NCBI GenBank assembly: GCA_020912385.1
Contig: CP087209.1
Span: forward strand, 372,001 to 436,000
Reading direction: 5' to 3'
DNA length: 64,000 bases
Origin: Neofusicoccum parvum
Taxonomy: Eukaryota; Ascomycota; Dothideomycetes; Botryosphaeriales; Botryosphaeriaceae
A program made the translations under genes and the position numbers. Numbering within the stretch: the first letter of the stretch is position 1; each line of letters opens with the position of its first letter. Of this stretch, positions 46,462-57,729 are shown in pieces. The notes beneath the pieces are model-generated. The model saw only the letters and a program-made list of their open reading frames with translations, ran no database searches and was not told where the DNA came from.

Positions 46462-48767
46462 CTACGCCGCAGACACCACCTGCGGCGCCCTTCTCCTGGT
46501 GACCTGGTCGTCGGCGCGCACGACGCGGTTGCCGTACGAATCCTTGACGTACTCGGCGCCGTCCTTCTGGTGCTGGCGCTTCCACAGCTCGACCTCCATA
46601 CCTGCGTGCAGAACCCCGTCAGCAAGCCACTCCCCCACGCGAAGCAGACGAAACAGGCAAACGTACCTCCCCTGATCACGCCGACGCGCATGGTGCTCAG
46701 CAGGTTGTGCGCGGCGTTGCTGTGGTCGTAGACGCCGCCGTTGAACATGGCGGTGGCGTCCTTGCCGATCGCGCTCTTGATCAGCGCCTTGCCGCCCGGG
46801 TGCTCGGCCACGAAGTCCGTCACGTCGTGCACCACGCCGGCGACGGCGATCCACGCGCGCCCGTCCTGCCGCGCCCGCGCCACGTAGTCGTCCCAGCTGA
46901 TCACCGGCAGCTTGTCGAGCGGCACGCCCCAGTCGAGCTGCGCGCGTTTGCGGTCGAGCTTCTTCTGGTCCATTTGGAGGCGGCCTGGGAAGAGGTCAGT
47001 CTCGGGGGGAGGAGGGAGAAGGGTTGGGGAGGGGGTGTTTACCTTTTTCGATTTCGTTGCTTCCTGCGCGAGGGGGTTAGTTGGGGTTCTTTGGAGTGCC
47101 GGGGGGGAAGGGGGCCTTACTGAATTGCTTCAGGTCGTAGGCGAGGCCAACCTGCTTCCACAACCAGATGAACCACTTGGTCGGGTCGTACTGCCACCAT
47201 TCTAATAATCACCACGGACGTCAATAGCCCGCATCTTCGGTGGTAATAACACACGCAAGGACGGAGCACTCACGAATAGCATTCCGGTAATCGCTCGGGA
47301 ACTCATGGTGGAAGTTGTGATATCCCTCGCCCAGCGTCAACCACGCCGTGATCCAATGGTCTCTCGGCGAGTTGCGGTCGTCGAACGGCTGCTCGCCGAT
47401 CCAGTGCGCGACGCTGTTGATGCAGAAGGTGGCCTGCTGGACGAAGAAGACGCGCAGGATGCCCGCGTAGACGATGCCGCCGGCGAGGTCGTTCCAGAGG
47501 AGCTTGGTGACCAGGCCCGGGAAGACCAGGCCCATGAACAGCGCGCACTTGACGTAGTGCCGGTGCTGGAAGATGACGATGGGGTCCTCGTTGAGGTCGG
47601 AGATGTCGGTGCGGCCGATGCGACGCGGGTTCTGCTTCATGAGGATCCAGCCCATCTGCCATTGTGAAAACACGGCGTCAGCTTTTTTTTTTTTCTTCTT
47701 TTGCACGCCTCGTAGAACCACAACATGCAAACTTGCAATCTCCAATCTTCCAGGCGTGTCCTTCGAGCGCTGCGGTGTTGAGAACCGGGCAGGGATATCA
47801 CGGGATTCCGCGCGCGGATGTCATCTGGCTAACCATATCCGCGCGTCCCGGCCGCGGACAAGGACAGCCAGACGACATCCGTGCGGATGCCGGGGCTGTC
47901 TGTGGGGAAGACGACCGTTGCGGCCAGCCCTACCCGCAACCCACCGGCAACACCGCAGCCCCTTTCCACACCCCTCAAGATAGACAGACAACAGGGAAAA
48001 CAACACAAGCACGTACGTGACTGTACCACAACCCCTTCCTCACCGAGTACGGGTCCTTTTCCGTGTCGGTGTACCGGTGGTGCGCCCGGTGGTCGCGGCT
48101 CCACCAGCGGATCGAGCCCTCGATCGCGCCGGCGCCGAAGGCGGCCAGGAAGATGCGGAGGGGCAGCGTTGCGCTGTAGGACGTGTGCGACCATAGGCGG
48201 TGGTAGCCGGCGGTGATGGCTGTTTCGAACCACGATTAGCACGAAAACAGAAGGAAGAAAAAAGCGTGTTCCAGCTTGCGGACGCGCGGATGACGACAGC
48301 CGGAGAGGGGAGCGGGGAAGGCGGGTGCAAGAGCGGAACCGCGTGCGGCAGCGCTTTTTTGCTGCTCCTGTGGAGGCGGAGTGCGGCACCGACGGCGTTC
48401 GACGGTGATGTACGTTGCTCGAAAGCGGAGCCGCTGTGGAGGCTCGTGTTCTGCTTCTTTTTGCGGGGGAGGCAGATCGCCGCGGCGATTGCGAGATGGT
48501 CACTTACACAGGCCTGTGAAGAAGTCTGGAGAATGTCCGTCAATATTGCTGATCGAGCGAATGGGCAGGCGGCGGCGACGGAGAGGAATGGTACTTACAG
48601 TATACAAAGGCGAACAACCCTGTCTTCCACTGCAGCGGCGTCCAGAACGCCGCTACGCAGCCGGACAGCGGGATGCCGACGACCAGGAAGACATTGAGCC
48701 AGTTGACGTGGAGCGGCCAGTTCCAGGCCGTCATCCGCCTCTCGGTGATGTGCTGACGAGCGGCCAT
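46462..48767 (-). CDS. Delta9 acyl-CoA desaturase with C-terminal cytochrome b5 domain (Ole1 type)
   Basis: ER membrane enzyme that puts the first double bond into palmitoyl- and stearoyl-CoA. Seven exons; the first three are 48767-48599, 48219-48017 and 47655 onward. Di-iron histidine boxes: HRLWSH, HRAHH and HNFHH, in order. Hydrophobic segments lie before box 1 and between boxes 2 and 3. The conserved [18 protein letters not shown] block spans an exon junction. After a basic linker, a fused cytochrome b5 domain has EHPGGKALI (heme His) and [11 protein letters not shown]. The enzyme therefore carries its own electron donor, as in fungal Ole1. Introns 1 and 2 are 379 and 361 nt, long for this genome, and intron 2 contains a poly-T tract near 47.69 kb. 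A housekeeping gene, not tied to the cluster. Confidence 0.93.
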
Positions 48768-51494
48768 CGCGGGCGTTGTGTGTACCCGTAAAGGGCAGGG
48801 AGATGACGTAAGGCTGTATTGAATACGGACGCAATCGAAAAGGGAAGGGCGGAAATGGCGGTGCTCGGTACGACAGGAAAGGCAAGTGTTACAAAAGCAT
48901 GCAATTTGGAAATGGCTGCGCGCCCTCGAGGTCCAAGCCGGGACGGCGGGTCCGCAGCATCTTTAAGATATAATGCTCCCTTCCGCCCGCTGCGTCTTTC
49001 TTCAATCTGCTGCCTGGCAAAACATCCCATTATCTCGCGACGCGCCCAACAAAAAATCAACAGCGGATTGCGAACGGGCGGATGGGTTGAATGCTCTTGT
49101 GGAGTTTGCGCTGGCGGGCTGAACCGGAGGTTGCGAGCACTGGGGCGCGGTCAGGCCACTGCCCCCAACGACTTTGCGGGGTCACACCACATGGACGCCA
49201 CTTCGAATCTCTCAAACGGCCGTGCTTTGGGCGAACAGAAAACATCAACAGCAGTTGGACATAAAGGAAGCGCCGCCCGTCGACGGCTTCGCACCTGTCC
49301 CGTCGGTTCTCGTTTTCCGGAGAGATGACGAGAGACGGCTGTAAGCCAGGGGGCCGGGTGCCTCAAGATCCCCGGTGCTGACAGTGATCGGGGCGTGGTG
49401 ACACAAGTTCGAACGTCTGTCGGATGTTGTTTGCCATGCTATGCACGCAATGGGGTGAAATATGGAAAATGGCTTGTTTTCCATGCAGGAATGTTCTCTG
49501 CTGTCCAATCCGACACAGGCGATTGGACCGGCCGCCTGGGTGCACGTGATTATGACGTTGTTCTGTCGCAACGAGGAAGCCCAGCAGAAGCGGAGACTTG
49601 GGGTTCAGGAAGACGATATCCAAAGAAGAGGGAGGATCTTGCGAGGAACGAAAGAGCCACGATCCAAAGGCAACACTATTCCGGCGAAGCTGCCGAAGGG
49701 TTCTGTCCTCATGCATGCCGCGAGAAGTCTCGAAGACGCCTCTCATCGAAAGACAACATAGCGTGAGGGTCGAGAGCAAGTGGTGATGCACGTGATGGAC
49801 TTGCAGCTTGAAGCGTCTGTTCAGCTGCAATCATGCCTGGTGCGAATGGCAAAGATACAATAATAGAACTGCCTACCGTGGCCTCCACCAGCTCCACCAC
49901 GAAGCAATGCAAGTCATGGCGGGCCGCCGCATGCCGCAACTAAACCAAGCAACCCTCGGCCAAACTGCTGGAAGCTGGCCCAAGGCGGCGGGTCGATGGA
50001 CCGGGAACAGCGATGCTCGGAGACCGACACGGCGGGAACACCGCCGGAAGAGGCAGCCGGTCGAAAGGCCGACAGACGGCAGCATGGGCGGGCGGCCGTC
50101 AGTCTGGTGTTGAGGAGCAGCAGCAGCCCGCGCGCATCGGCAGTTCGGAGTGCTCGACGCGGGCGCCCCTGCGGCAGCAGCCGCCCGTTGCCCGCAACCC
50201 CCTCCAGTGCCCACAAATCCGCAACGCAGCTCGCAATCACCAAGCGCGGGTGCGCCGTTGCAGCCGTGGTTTGTGCATCGCATGCTCCCCCGAGAAGCCA
50301 GTCCGCCAGTCCGCCAGTCCACCCGCCCACCAGCCTCAGACTCAGGCCCCCCTGCTTAACCCCGACCGCCAACGCCGAGGAGACACCCAATGCCGGCGGC
50401 CAGAGTCGGCGCGCGACGACGCGGAGAGCAGCCGAGCACGCGCGGAGGGCGGTCGCAGGACGCATACCGCAGCCGACGGCGGCGTCGACGAGCCGGCTCG
50501 GCCACGAAAGCTTCAGTCGCAAGCGCGCGCGCGCCGTCCAATGCCCGGCAATGCGGAGCGGAAAGGGGGGCTCGCCATTGGCAGAGGCGCGGCTTGGCAA
50601 GGCCGCGCCAAGAACGAATTGTCTGGACATGGGCGAGAGTCCGCGCGGCAGGCCCACCGTCGCAGGTGCAGATCCCAGAGCCGCAAGTCGCGTTGCGCGC
50701 GCACCACGGCCTGCGGCGAAACGTGCGGCATGCGTAAGCCCCGGACGCTGCACGCTGCCGCAGCAGGTGGGAGCAATGCGGACGGCGGAGCGCGGTGGCG
50801 GCAGCGGGCCCCTGGCGGACTCGCCCAGACGCGTCCGCCGAGGCGCCGACGGGCGGTTGGCAGCACTGAGGCCTGCTGCGGCGCCAGAACGGGACGGTGG
50901 CAGGCGTGCGGGCAGGCGTCGAGCAGCGCCTGCGGGAGCTCGGCAGCGCGCCGTCTGCGACAAGGCTTGGTGCCGCCGACGCTGCCTATCATGGCGGCGG
51001 CGGCGAGCAGCAGTGCTCGGGGGCGGCAGGGATGCGGGCTAGAGCGGCTGACGACGCCATGGCCGGGTGTAGCCTTATTTCGATGGGCAGCCCCAGCGCC
51101 CCCTCCGCGCTGCGTGGCCGCCGACGTCCCCTCCCACATGCGGCCTGGCTCGTCCTGACACGCCCAGCACAACCTCTCTCCACGCCCGTCGTCTGCTGAG
51201 GCCAGTCTAATAAATCTTCTATCGGCCCTCTTTTCCCTTCGCTGAAGATGGTGCTCCCTGTCTCTGCCAGCTTGTAATCGTTTCTCCTCCCCTTTTCCCA
51301 TCGACTCTCCACACTCGCGGCGTCGCAGCAGCCCACCCACAGCCCGCCCTGCACACGCATCCCTCCACGTAACCACCTTCCTCTGGTAGATTTCTTTCGA
51401 GTACATGATCAGCACGCGTCGGCCTGAGCATATCCTGCATCTCTGCATCTCCTAATCATTTTCCCGCGCCATCTCTGCCAACTATTTTTCTCTC
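48768..51494. other. GC-rich intergenic tract
   Basis: 2.7 kb between divergent genes. From 49.9 to 51.2 kb the GC content is so high that frames of 300-380 codons stay open in several frames on both strands at once. None shows a domain, a leader or biased composition of a real protein. CT-rich sequence just before 51.49 kb suits the promoter/leader of the arylsulfotransferase. Confidence 0.45.
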
Positions 51495-53558
51495 ATGTCT
51501 TTCCTGCCGTCAGTCCGCGCGACGCTCTCGTCATTACTATTTTTCGCCGCGCTCGCGCCCGCGGACCTAATACCGTACATCGCCGACGAGGCCTACGACC
51601 ACGGCGACTTCGGGTCGTACCCCTACCAGGAGTACCAGTCGTCGGCGCTCAAGGGGCCCCGCGTCAACATCCTCGCCACCAGCGACCGCTGCAGCGGCGG
51701 CGACGATGAGTTCATCTTCCTCAACCCGCGCGGCCGCCGCGTCGTGCCCGGGCCCAACCCCATGATCCTGGACCAGGCGGGCAACCTGGTCTGGACGCTC
51801 GACGGCAAGCCGTACGGCGAGACGTACAACCTCAACGTCCAGGAGTGGAACGGCGAGCAGTACCTGACCTTCTGGGGCGGCAACGACGCCGTCGGCGGCC
51901 ACGGGCAGGGGTACTACTACATGGTAAGCTTGCCCTTGTCCCACACGCACTGCGGGGGGTCCCGTATAGGGCGCTAGGCGAGTTGCACTGCGGCTGGGCG
52001 GGTGCACCCGCGGCGTCGCAGATCGGCTCAAGCACGCCATCGGGACCCGCGCATCGCCTCATCCACGCATCCCTCAGACGAGCGCTTTGCTGACCCTGGC
52101 GCGGGCGATCAGTTCGACTCGACGTACACGCAGGTGCGGCAGATCTCGGCGGTCGGGCCCATCAAGGGCGACCTGCACGAGTTCCGGTTCACGGGCAACG
52201 GCACGGCGCTGCTGACGGTGTACGAGATCACGGCGGCCGACCTGTCGCCGATCGGCGGGCCGGCACGCGGGTGGGTGTGGGACGGGGCGTTCCAGGAGAT
52301 CGACCTGGCGACGGGCAACCTGCTGTTCACGTGGAAGTCGACCGACCACTACGCCGTCAACGAGACGTACCACGAGTACGGCAGCGGCGGCGACAGCGCC
52401 AGCAACCCGTTCGACTACTTCCACATCAACAGCGTCGACAAGGACGACCTCGGCAACTACCTGATCTCGGCGCGCTACACCCACTCCGTCACCTACATCG
52501 ACGGCCGCACCGGCGCCGTGCTGTGGCAGCTGGGCGGCAAGCGCAACGCCTTCGCCGACCTGTCCGACGGCCGCGCCACCGACTTCGCCTGGCAGCACGA
52601 CGCGCGCTGGCACGCCAACAACACCGCCATCACGCTCTTCGACAACGGCGCCGAGGCCGGCCGCTACACCGCCGCGCACTCGCGCGGCATGCGCATCGCC
52701 GTCGACCAGGCCGACATGACGGCGCGCCTGGTCACCGAGTACGTGCACCCGACCGCCATCATCTCGTCGTCGCAGGGCTCGCTGCAGGTCCTCGCCAACG
52801 GCAACGTGCTGCTCGGCTACGGCTACAACGGCGCCTACACCGAGTACTCGGCCAACGGCGCCGTGCTGTGCGACACCCACTTCGGCGCCCAGTCGCGCTT
52901 CGAGTCCGGCGACGTGCAGTCGTACCGCGCGCAGAAGCGCCGCTGGACGGGGCGCCCCACCACCAAGCCCGACATCAAGGTCGAGGGCAGCAGCGTCTAC
53001 GCCAGCTGGAACGGCGCCACGGAAGTCCACCGCTGGGTCCTCCAAGACGCGGATTACGCCGAGCTGGACGGCGCCGAGGCCGGCGACGGCGACTTGGGTG
53101 AGGCGTGGTTCCCCGTCCAGACGGTTGAGAAGGCCGGCTTCGAGACGGAGCTGCGCTTCGGCGTGAGCGTGCGGAGGTACGTGCGCGTGCTGGCGCTGGA
53201 CAGGGAGGGCAGGGTGCTGGCCGCGAGCGAGCCGGGTGGCACGCGCATCGACGACGAGATTCGGAATTCGGTGAGTTTTGCCCTCTTTGATTTGGAGTGT
53301 CCGGGGCGGAGGCTGACGGCGCTGCGCCAGACGATGATCTTGGGCATGCGCATCAAGGATGGCGACGCGACCATTCTGACGTTCCTTGTGTGTGCCGGCA
53401 TGGTGGCGACCGGTGTTGTCGTCGTCATGGCGTGGCGGTCCCGCTTGGACAGGATCGCGTACGAGAAGATTCTTGATGAGGAGAAGGAGGATGTCGTTGA
53501 GGTGGGGGAGGAAGAAGAGGCGCTTTTGGATAGGCAGCATTGGCGTGTTGGTTCGTGA
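51495..53558 (+). CDS. Arylsulfotransferase-like secreted/membrane protein
   Basis: Belongs to the fungal family annotated as arylsulfotransferase (ASST-like beta-propeller); the true substrate in fungi is not established. A signal peptide (about residues 8-24, LSSLLFFAALAPADL) is followed by a beta-propeller with repeated short strands (NPMILDQAGNLVWTL, GWVWDGAFQEIDLATGNLLF, DYFHINSVDKDDLGNYLISA, YIDGRTGAVLWQLGGK). Near the C-terminus is one membrane span (about TFLVCAGMVATGVVVVMAW) and an acidic cytoplasmic tail. Intron 1 is 51924-52112. A second, in-frame 60-nt intron at 53271-53330 (GTGAGT...GCCAG) is likely. The protein is about 604 aa if spliced, 624 if not. The gene is very GC-rich. 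I infer an extracellular propeller anchored in the membrane. Confidence 0.82.
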
Positions 53559-55216
53559 TTTGGCTGGTTGCATCTGTTGCTGTTGTCGTTTTTCCAGCGC
53601 CATTTATACGGAGTACATATATAAGAGATACCCAGGTTATTTATAGAGAATGGAGATTTGATCAATCCATCCAAGCAGCCGGCGATTGGGGTGTCCGTTC
53701 CAACCGTGAAGTTTCTGTCCGGGTTTGGGAAGCCGTACGAAGATCGAAACTGGTGAGGTAAGTGTCAGACCGAGCGAGACCCCGTCAGTTCCCTGGTGCG
53801 CTAACAGACATTCTATCACTTGAGAATATTCCGATGTGCAACGTATGCAGTACAGACGTCGAACCAGACAACACAGAGTAAAGTGAAGGTAGGCTCAGGC
53901 TACGAGGATGTACCACAGCTGATTGTGCAGTAAATGGGTTCCCTCCTCAATCACATCTCATCTCAAGTGCCAATTTTCTAGTGTCTACTTCACCTTCGTT
54001 CCAAGCCTATTAATTGGACCGAGGCAACGCTATGTAACTGTATCAGAGATTAAACTAAGCAGAAATGTCAGTCCAATCTCCAACACCTGCATGGTCCATC
54101 ACACATGGTCAAACCAACAACGTCAGTACAACCTTTAATTTTGACTTGAAGTAGGGGTACCACCAACGGGATGGTCAAGGAGATACTGAAGACGGTGTAG
54201 AAACAGCGGAAGAGCCGGAGCTATTACGTAGGATTAGCACAATGAGAGATCTCGACGACCGTGCGTTTCTAATAGGAGTGCATAGCTACGCCGTAGTTTT
54301 CCGGAGGTAGCCGGGCAGGTCATGTCAAGCTGAGGTAGTCTCGTTAATGTTGCTTCCAAAATCATAAAAGCATCTCATGCTGACTTTACGGCAGTAAGAG
54401 GTAACAGTAAATATTTGCATATACCCCAATTCCTGTAGAATTAGCAGGTGGTTGTGCTCAATTACTCCATATCAATCGGCCCGAGTCCCCCGGAAGTCGG
54501 ACTCCCCGGACATCCGCACCAAAATACAACCGCCTAAGAATATAACCGTATATGAATTAGCGGTGGATAAAACGGAAAGGATCTGACTTCTACAAGCGGG
54601 TCGAGTGCGAATAGCGCCATGTTCTCTTCGTATACCTACAGAGACTAGATCTCTACTTCACATCAATCACTGTTGCCCATACGTCGGACGATAGGGGCAT
54701 TGCTCCTCCCGTAATTTCCATCGCATTCTGAAAATAGAGGAGGAGTACAATTATGTTGAGAAACAAAGACTCCTAGCCGCTTTATTCCTCGGTATATTTA
54801 CAATCAATCAAAGTTCCATCATCAAGATCCCCTCGGACACAGCTTCGGGTTCGGGCTCTGAGCACCGTGACCTCAGCTTGGCGCCCCACAATATGTCCGC
54901 CCACCTTAAAGTCTCCTCTATCCGTGCTCTTCAAGCAATAGGAATGAAGCGGTTGGCCCATGGACCATCAATTCAAGCAACACGAGAAGCACATTCCCGC
55001 TAGAACACCAAGAGCACGACGTGGAGCCTCGACAGGTGACGCGGCCACAGTAGCACTGACGCCTAGAGAGGACACAGACTTCCATTAGATAAAATCTCAA
55101 CAGACTACTTATAAAGAGTTGCATGCTATCCTACTAAAACACATCAGGCACCAATAGCTTTCCCTCCAGAAACAGAAACTTCACTTTCAAACACGCAACC
55201 CTCTCAAACCACAACA
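53559..55216. other. AT-rich intergenic tract
   Basis: 1.65 kb with no supportable gene. The 15-bp word AGAGATTAAACTAAG near 54045 also occurs near 40491 and, with one change, near 40426. A TATA-like TTATAAAG at about 55108 lies roughly 105 bp before the small secreted protein. Confidence 0.45.
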
Positions 55217-55699
55217 ATGAAGGCTTTCTACGTCCTTGCTGCTCTTCTCCCGTAAGCTTCGAAACACCAGCCGAGTCCCTCCTTTATTTCCTCTTGGCCA
55301 AGCTGACTATCCCCATCCTTCAGGGCCGTCCTCGCCGACAAGTGGAACATGTGCGCATGCCAGCAGGCCAGCGGCAGCGCGACGCTCGTCGACAGCGCGA
55401 CAGGTGCTTGCTGCACGAACGGCGGTAGCATGAAGTCCAGTATGACCGTCTGCCAACCCCAACAAAAGAGAGAATGAGACTAATACGCTGTGAACAACAG
55501 TCACGTACACCGGGTCATCCACCTCCCAACTACGCTTTCCGGGCAACTACGTGAGTGTTTGTATCAATATGGCTCCACACACCCAGGCTGATCTGGACAT
55601 TAGTGCGTCAACTACGATAACAACCACGATGGGGATACCTTCTACAACTGCTGCAAGAGCAACGGTGCTGCGGACTCTGCTTGCATCAACTGGGCCTGA
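55217..55699 (+). CDS. Small secreted cysteine-rich protein (8 Cys)
   Basis: Four small exons (55217-55251, 55324-55439, 55501-55550, 55604-55699) join in phase to 98 aa; none is long enough to stand out as an open frame. The signal peptide MKAFYVLAALLPAVLA is split by intron 1 and ends at ADK. The mature part of about 82 residues has eight cysteines in the order C-x-C, CC, C, CC, C, all usable for four disulfides, and ends SACINWA. All four exons have proper donors (GTAAGC, GTATGA, GTGAGT) and AG acceptors. This layout is typical of fungal small secreted proteins, including effector candidates, but I recognise no named family. It lies next to the HET gene with convergent orientation. Confidence 0.75.
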
Positions 55700-55791
55700 A
55701 CGTTGTATCTTTTCCCATGTAGCATGATTTCCTCTGTATTTAAGAGCTTATGCACTCGCCGTGTTTTGTTTTGACGGGCAATAATTAATTG

Positions 55792-57729
55792 TCATTGAAT
55801 GCGAAATACTTCATCCCGTCCCCTTATTTCCTCTCCAAATCCATCGAGCTCCATACAGCCATCCACGTACGCATCGCCGATGTACGTTGCGCACCCACCC
55901 CGTGCCCCATCGGCAGTCTCCTCGAACCGTAGGATATGCAACGGTCCACTGTTGTAAAACCCGCAGACGACATCTCCCGGCTCCATGTACGGCGGGCCCA
56001 GCCCAAGCCGCTTACCCTCGCAAGTGCTGAAGAAAGCTCTGCCGATGTTCCGCTCTATGGCCTGGTAACACTCTCCGATGAGCCCCTGCAATTTCCCGTT
56101 TATTCCCTTCTCTCGAAATATTTGATGCAGACATTTTGACACCAGAGTGAAGATACGCGGAGTTGAGCTGTTGGGTGTGTCAAAGCCGCTAGGATCACCG
56201 CAGTACTGCTCTCTGACTGACGATATGAGGTTGGTTATAACATCGTTTCCAATATCCGAGTAGACACAATCGGCGTCTGCAACCATGTTGCTTGCGTGCA
56301 CACGAAGATAGTTGGGTGGCAGCGGCATGTCTGAGTTGTCGTGCATCGTGTCGCCGTAGTACACTTGCCGCGCAAGGACGCGGCATTGTCCCTCCCAATC
56401 GATCCAGGTCGCGACACTCTCCGGGTCCGAAACGTGGAAGCGGTCTTGTTGGAGACGGTCCTCTTGGACAACGCGATCAACGATGGCTAGGCGGAAGCCA
56501 GGAACTTCCAGGATCTTGTCTTCATCATCGTGAACGTTAGGGATGCGAGTTTGTTGACTATGGCAGTTCCAACGAGAGAGTTGCTTTGATATTCCTACTC
56601 GGAAATTGTCCCGCATGAAGTAGAAGGTCCTGTATGGCATAGGTGCAGCTAAGTCTATACACCATGATGGCTTCTCAGCCATTTCCCCTGGAACATACGT
56701 TGATAATGACAGTAAGTCAAAACGCGTGTCGTACTTGAGGAGTATCTTGGTGAGGCGCATATAGGTCCTCCAACCATGATCGTGGTAGTCGAGAATCGGC
56801 ATGATTTCTGCTTGCAGCCGCTTTTCTAAAAGCCCGAGGAAGCTCCAAATGCGATCGACTGGCTGTTTAGCTCCTTCACGGTAGCCTTGTGATAGTAGCC
56901 ATGGCACACCGAATCTGGGGCTCCTTTTGTTGTCCTACGTCACAAGGTCTCTGAAAAGGCCAATATCCTTGAACGGAAAAATGTACGGAAACGCCCTGTT
57001 CTGCCGTTGCTCTTGCATGAATGAGTTGATGTCGAACGGGCCATTCTCTAAAAGACGGTCTATCTTCGTAACCACATTAAGATCCACTGAAAAGCGCCCG
57101 CACACAACAACGGCATGTTTGGCCAACACGGCTTCTTGAAATGTCCAAAGTCGATTTGGCCACTCTCTTTGCAAGATCTCCTGCAAGCCCGTCCATACGG
57201 ATTGTATCCCGTGTTCGAGGGTGCCAAATGTAGGCTGCTCCCAATGGAAAGGGCACATGAGGCTACGACTTTCTAAAGCCTGGACAACAGTTGAAGCTCC
57301 ATACATGAAACTGTCGGTATGCCTCCCTTGAGGCCCAAGCCATATGATGACGCGCGCGGCGCGCGCGAAAATGGAGCCCATCAGCCGAATTTGGGCTTCT
57401 CTCTCTTGTGGATCCTCTTGGTTGATGCAAATGGCGTCGATCCATAGAGGGCGCAACGAAACACCAAGTGTCTGTTCGAGCTCGAAGTGGTCTGGTCGAT
57501 GGTGGAAAATGTGTTCCAGCATGGTCTTTAAGACTGGTGTAACCAGCACCGGTTCATTATTGCACAAAATCGTCTCAGTCTGGCCCTCGAGGCCCCAGGC
57601 GTATGACACGGCGTCGAAAGTAGGGGTAGAGGAGAGGCTGAAGCTGTGTAACCTACACGCCACTTCATCATCAGCGCGAATGACATCCAGAAGGCGGATG
57701 GAGCTTCCAGGTAGGTGACTGTAGAGCAT
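55792..57729 (-). pseudogene. HET-domain (heterokaryon incompatibility) gene with in-frame stop
   Basis: One continuous 646-codon frame from the ATG at 57729 to the stop at 55792, interrupted only by TAG at 56937-56935. The part before the stop (264 aa) holds the HET domain (PF06985 type): FDAVSYAWG, then LWIDAICINQEDPQEREAQI, then ARVIIWLG and RLWTFQEAVLAKHA. After the stop the same frame goes on for over 370 codons with typical HET-protein C-terminal sequence (DRIWSFLGLL, KPSWCIDLAAP, GDVVCGFYNSGPLHILRF). The 24-nt GT...AG stretch around the stop is too short for an intron. HET proteins trigger cell death when unlike strains fuse. The stop most likely inactivates this allele or leaves a HET-domain-only protein. 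Readthrough or a sequencing error remain possible. Confidence 0.82.

Noticed and set aside
49914..51158. Three frames of 348-381 codons on both strands
   Set aside because: Mutually overlapping, Arg/Ala/Gly-rich, no domain, leader or spliced partner; explained by GC content.
52074..53603. 509-codon antisense frame opposite the arylsulfotransferase
   Set aside because: Low-complexity Val/Arg/Asp-rich shadow of the plus-strand gene.
56913..56937. Intron removing the stop in the HET gene
   Set aside because: The only GT...AG pair around it spans 24 nt, too short to be spliced, and the frame is already continuous on both sides.
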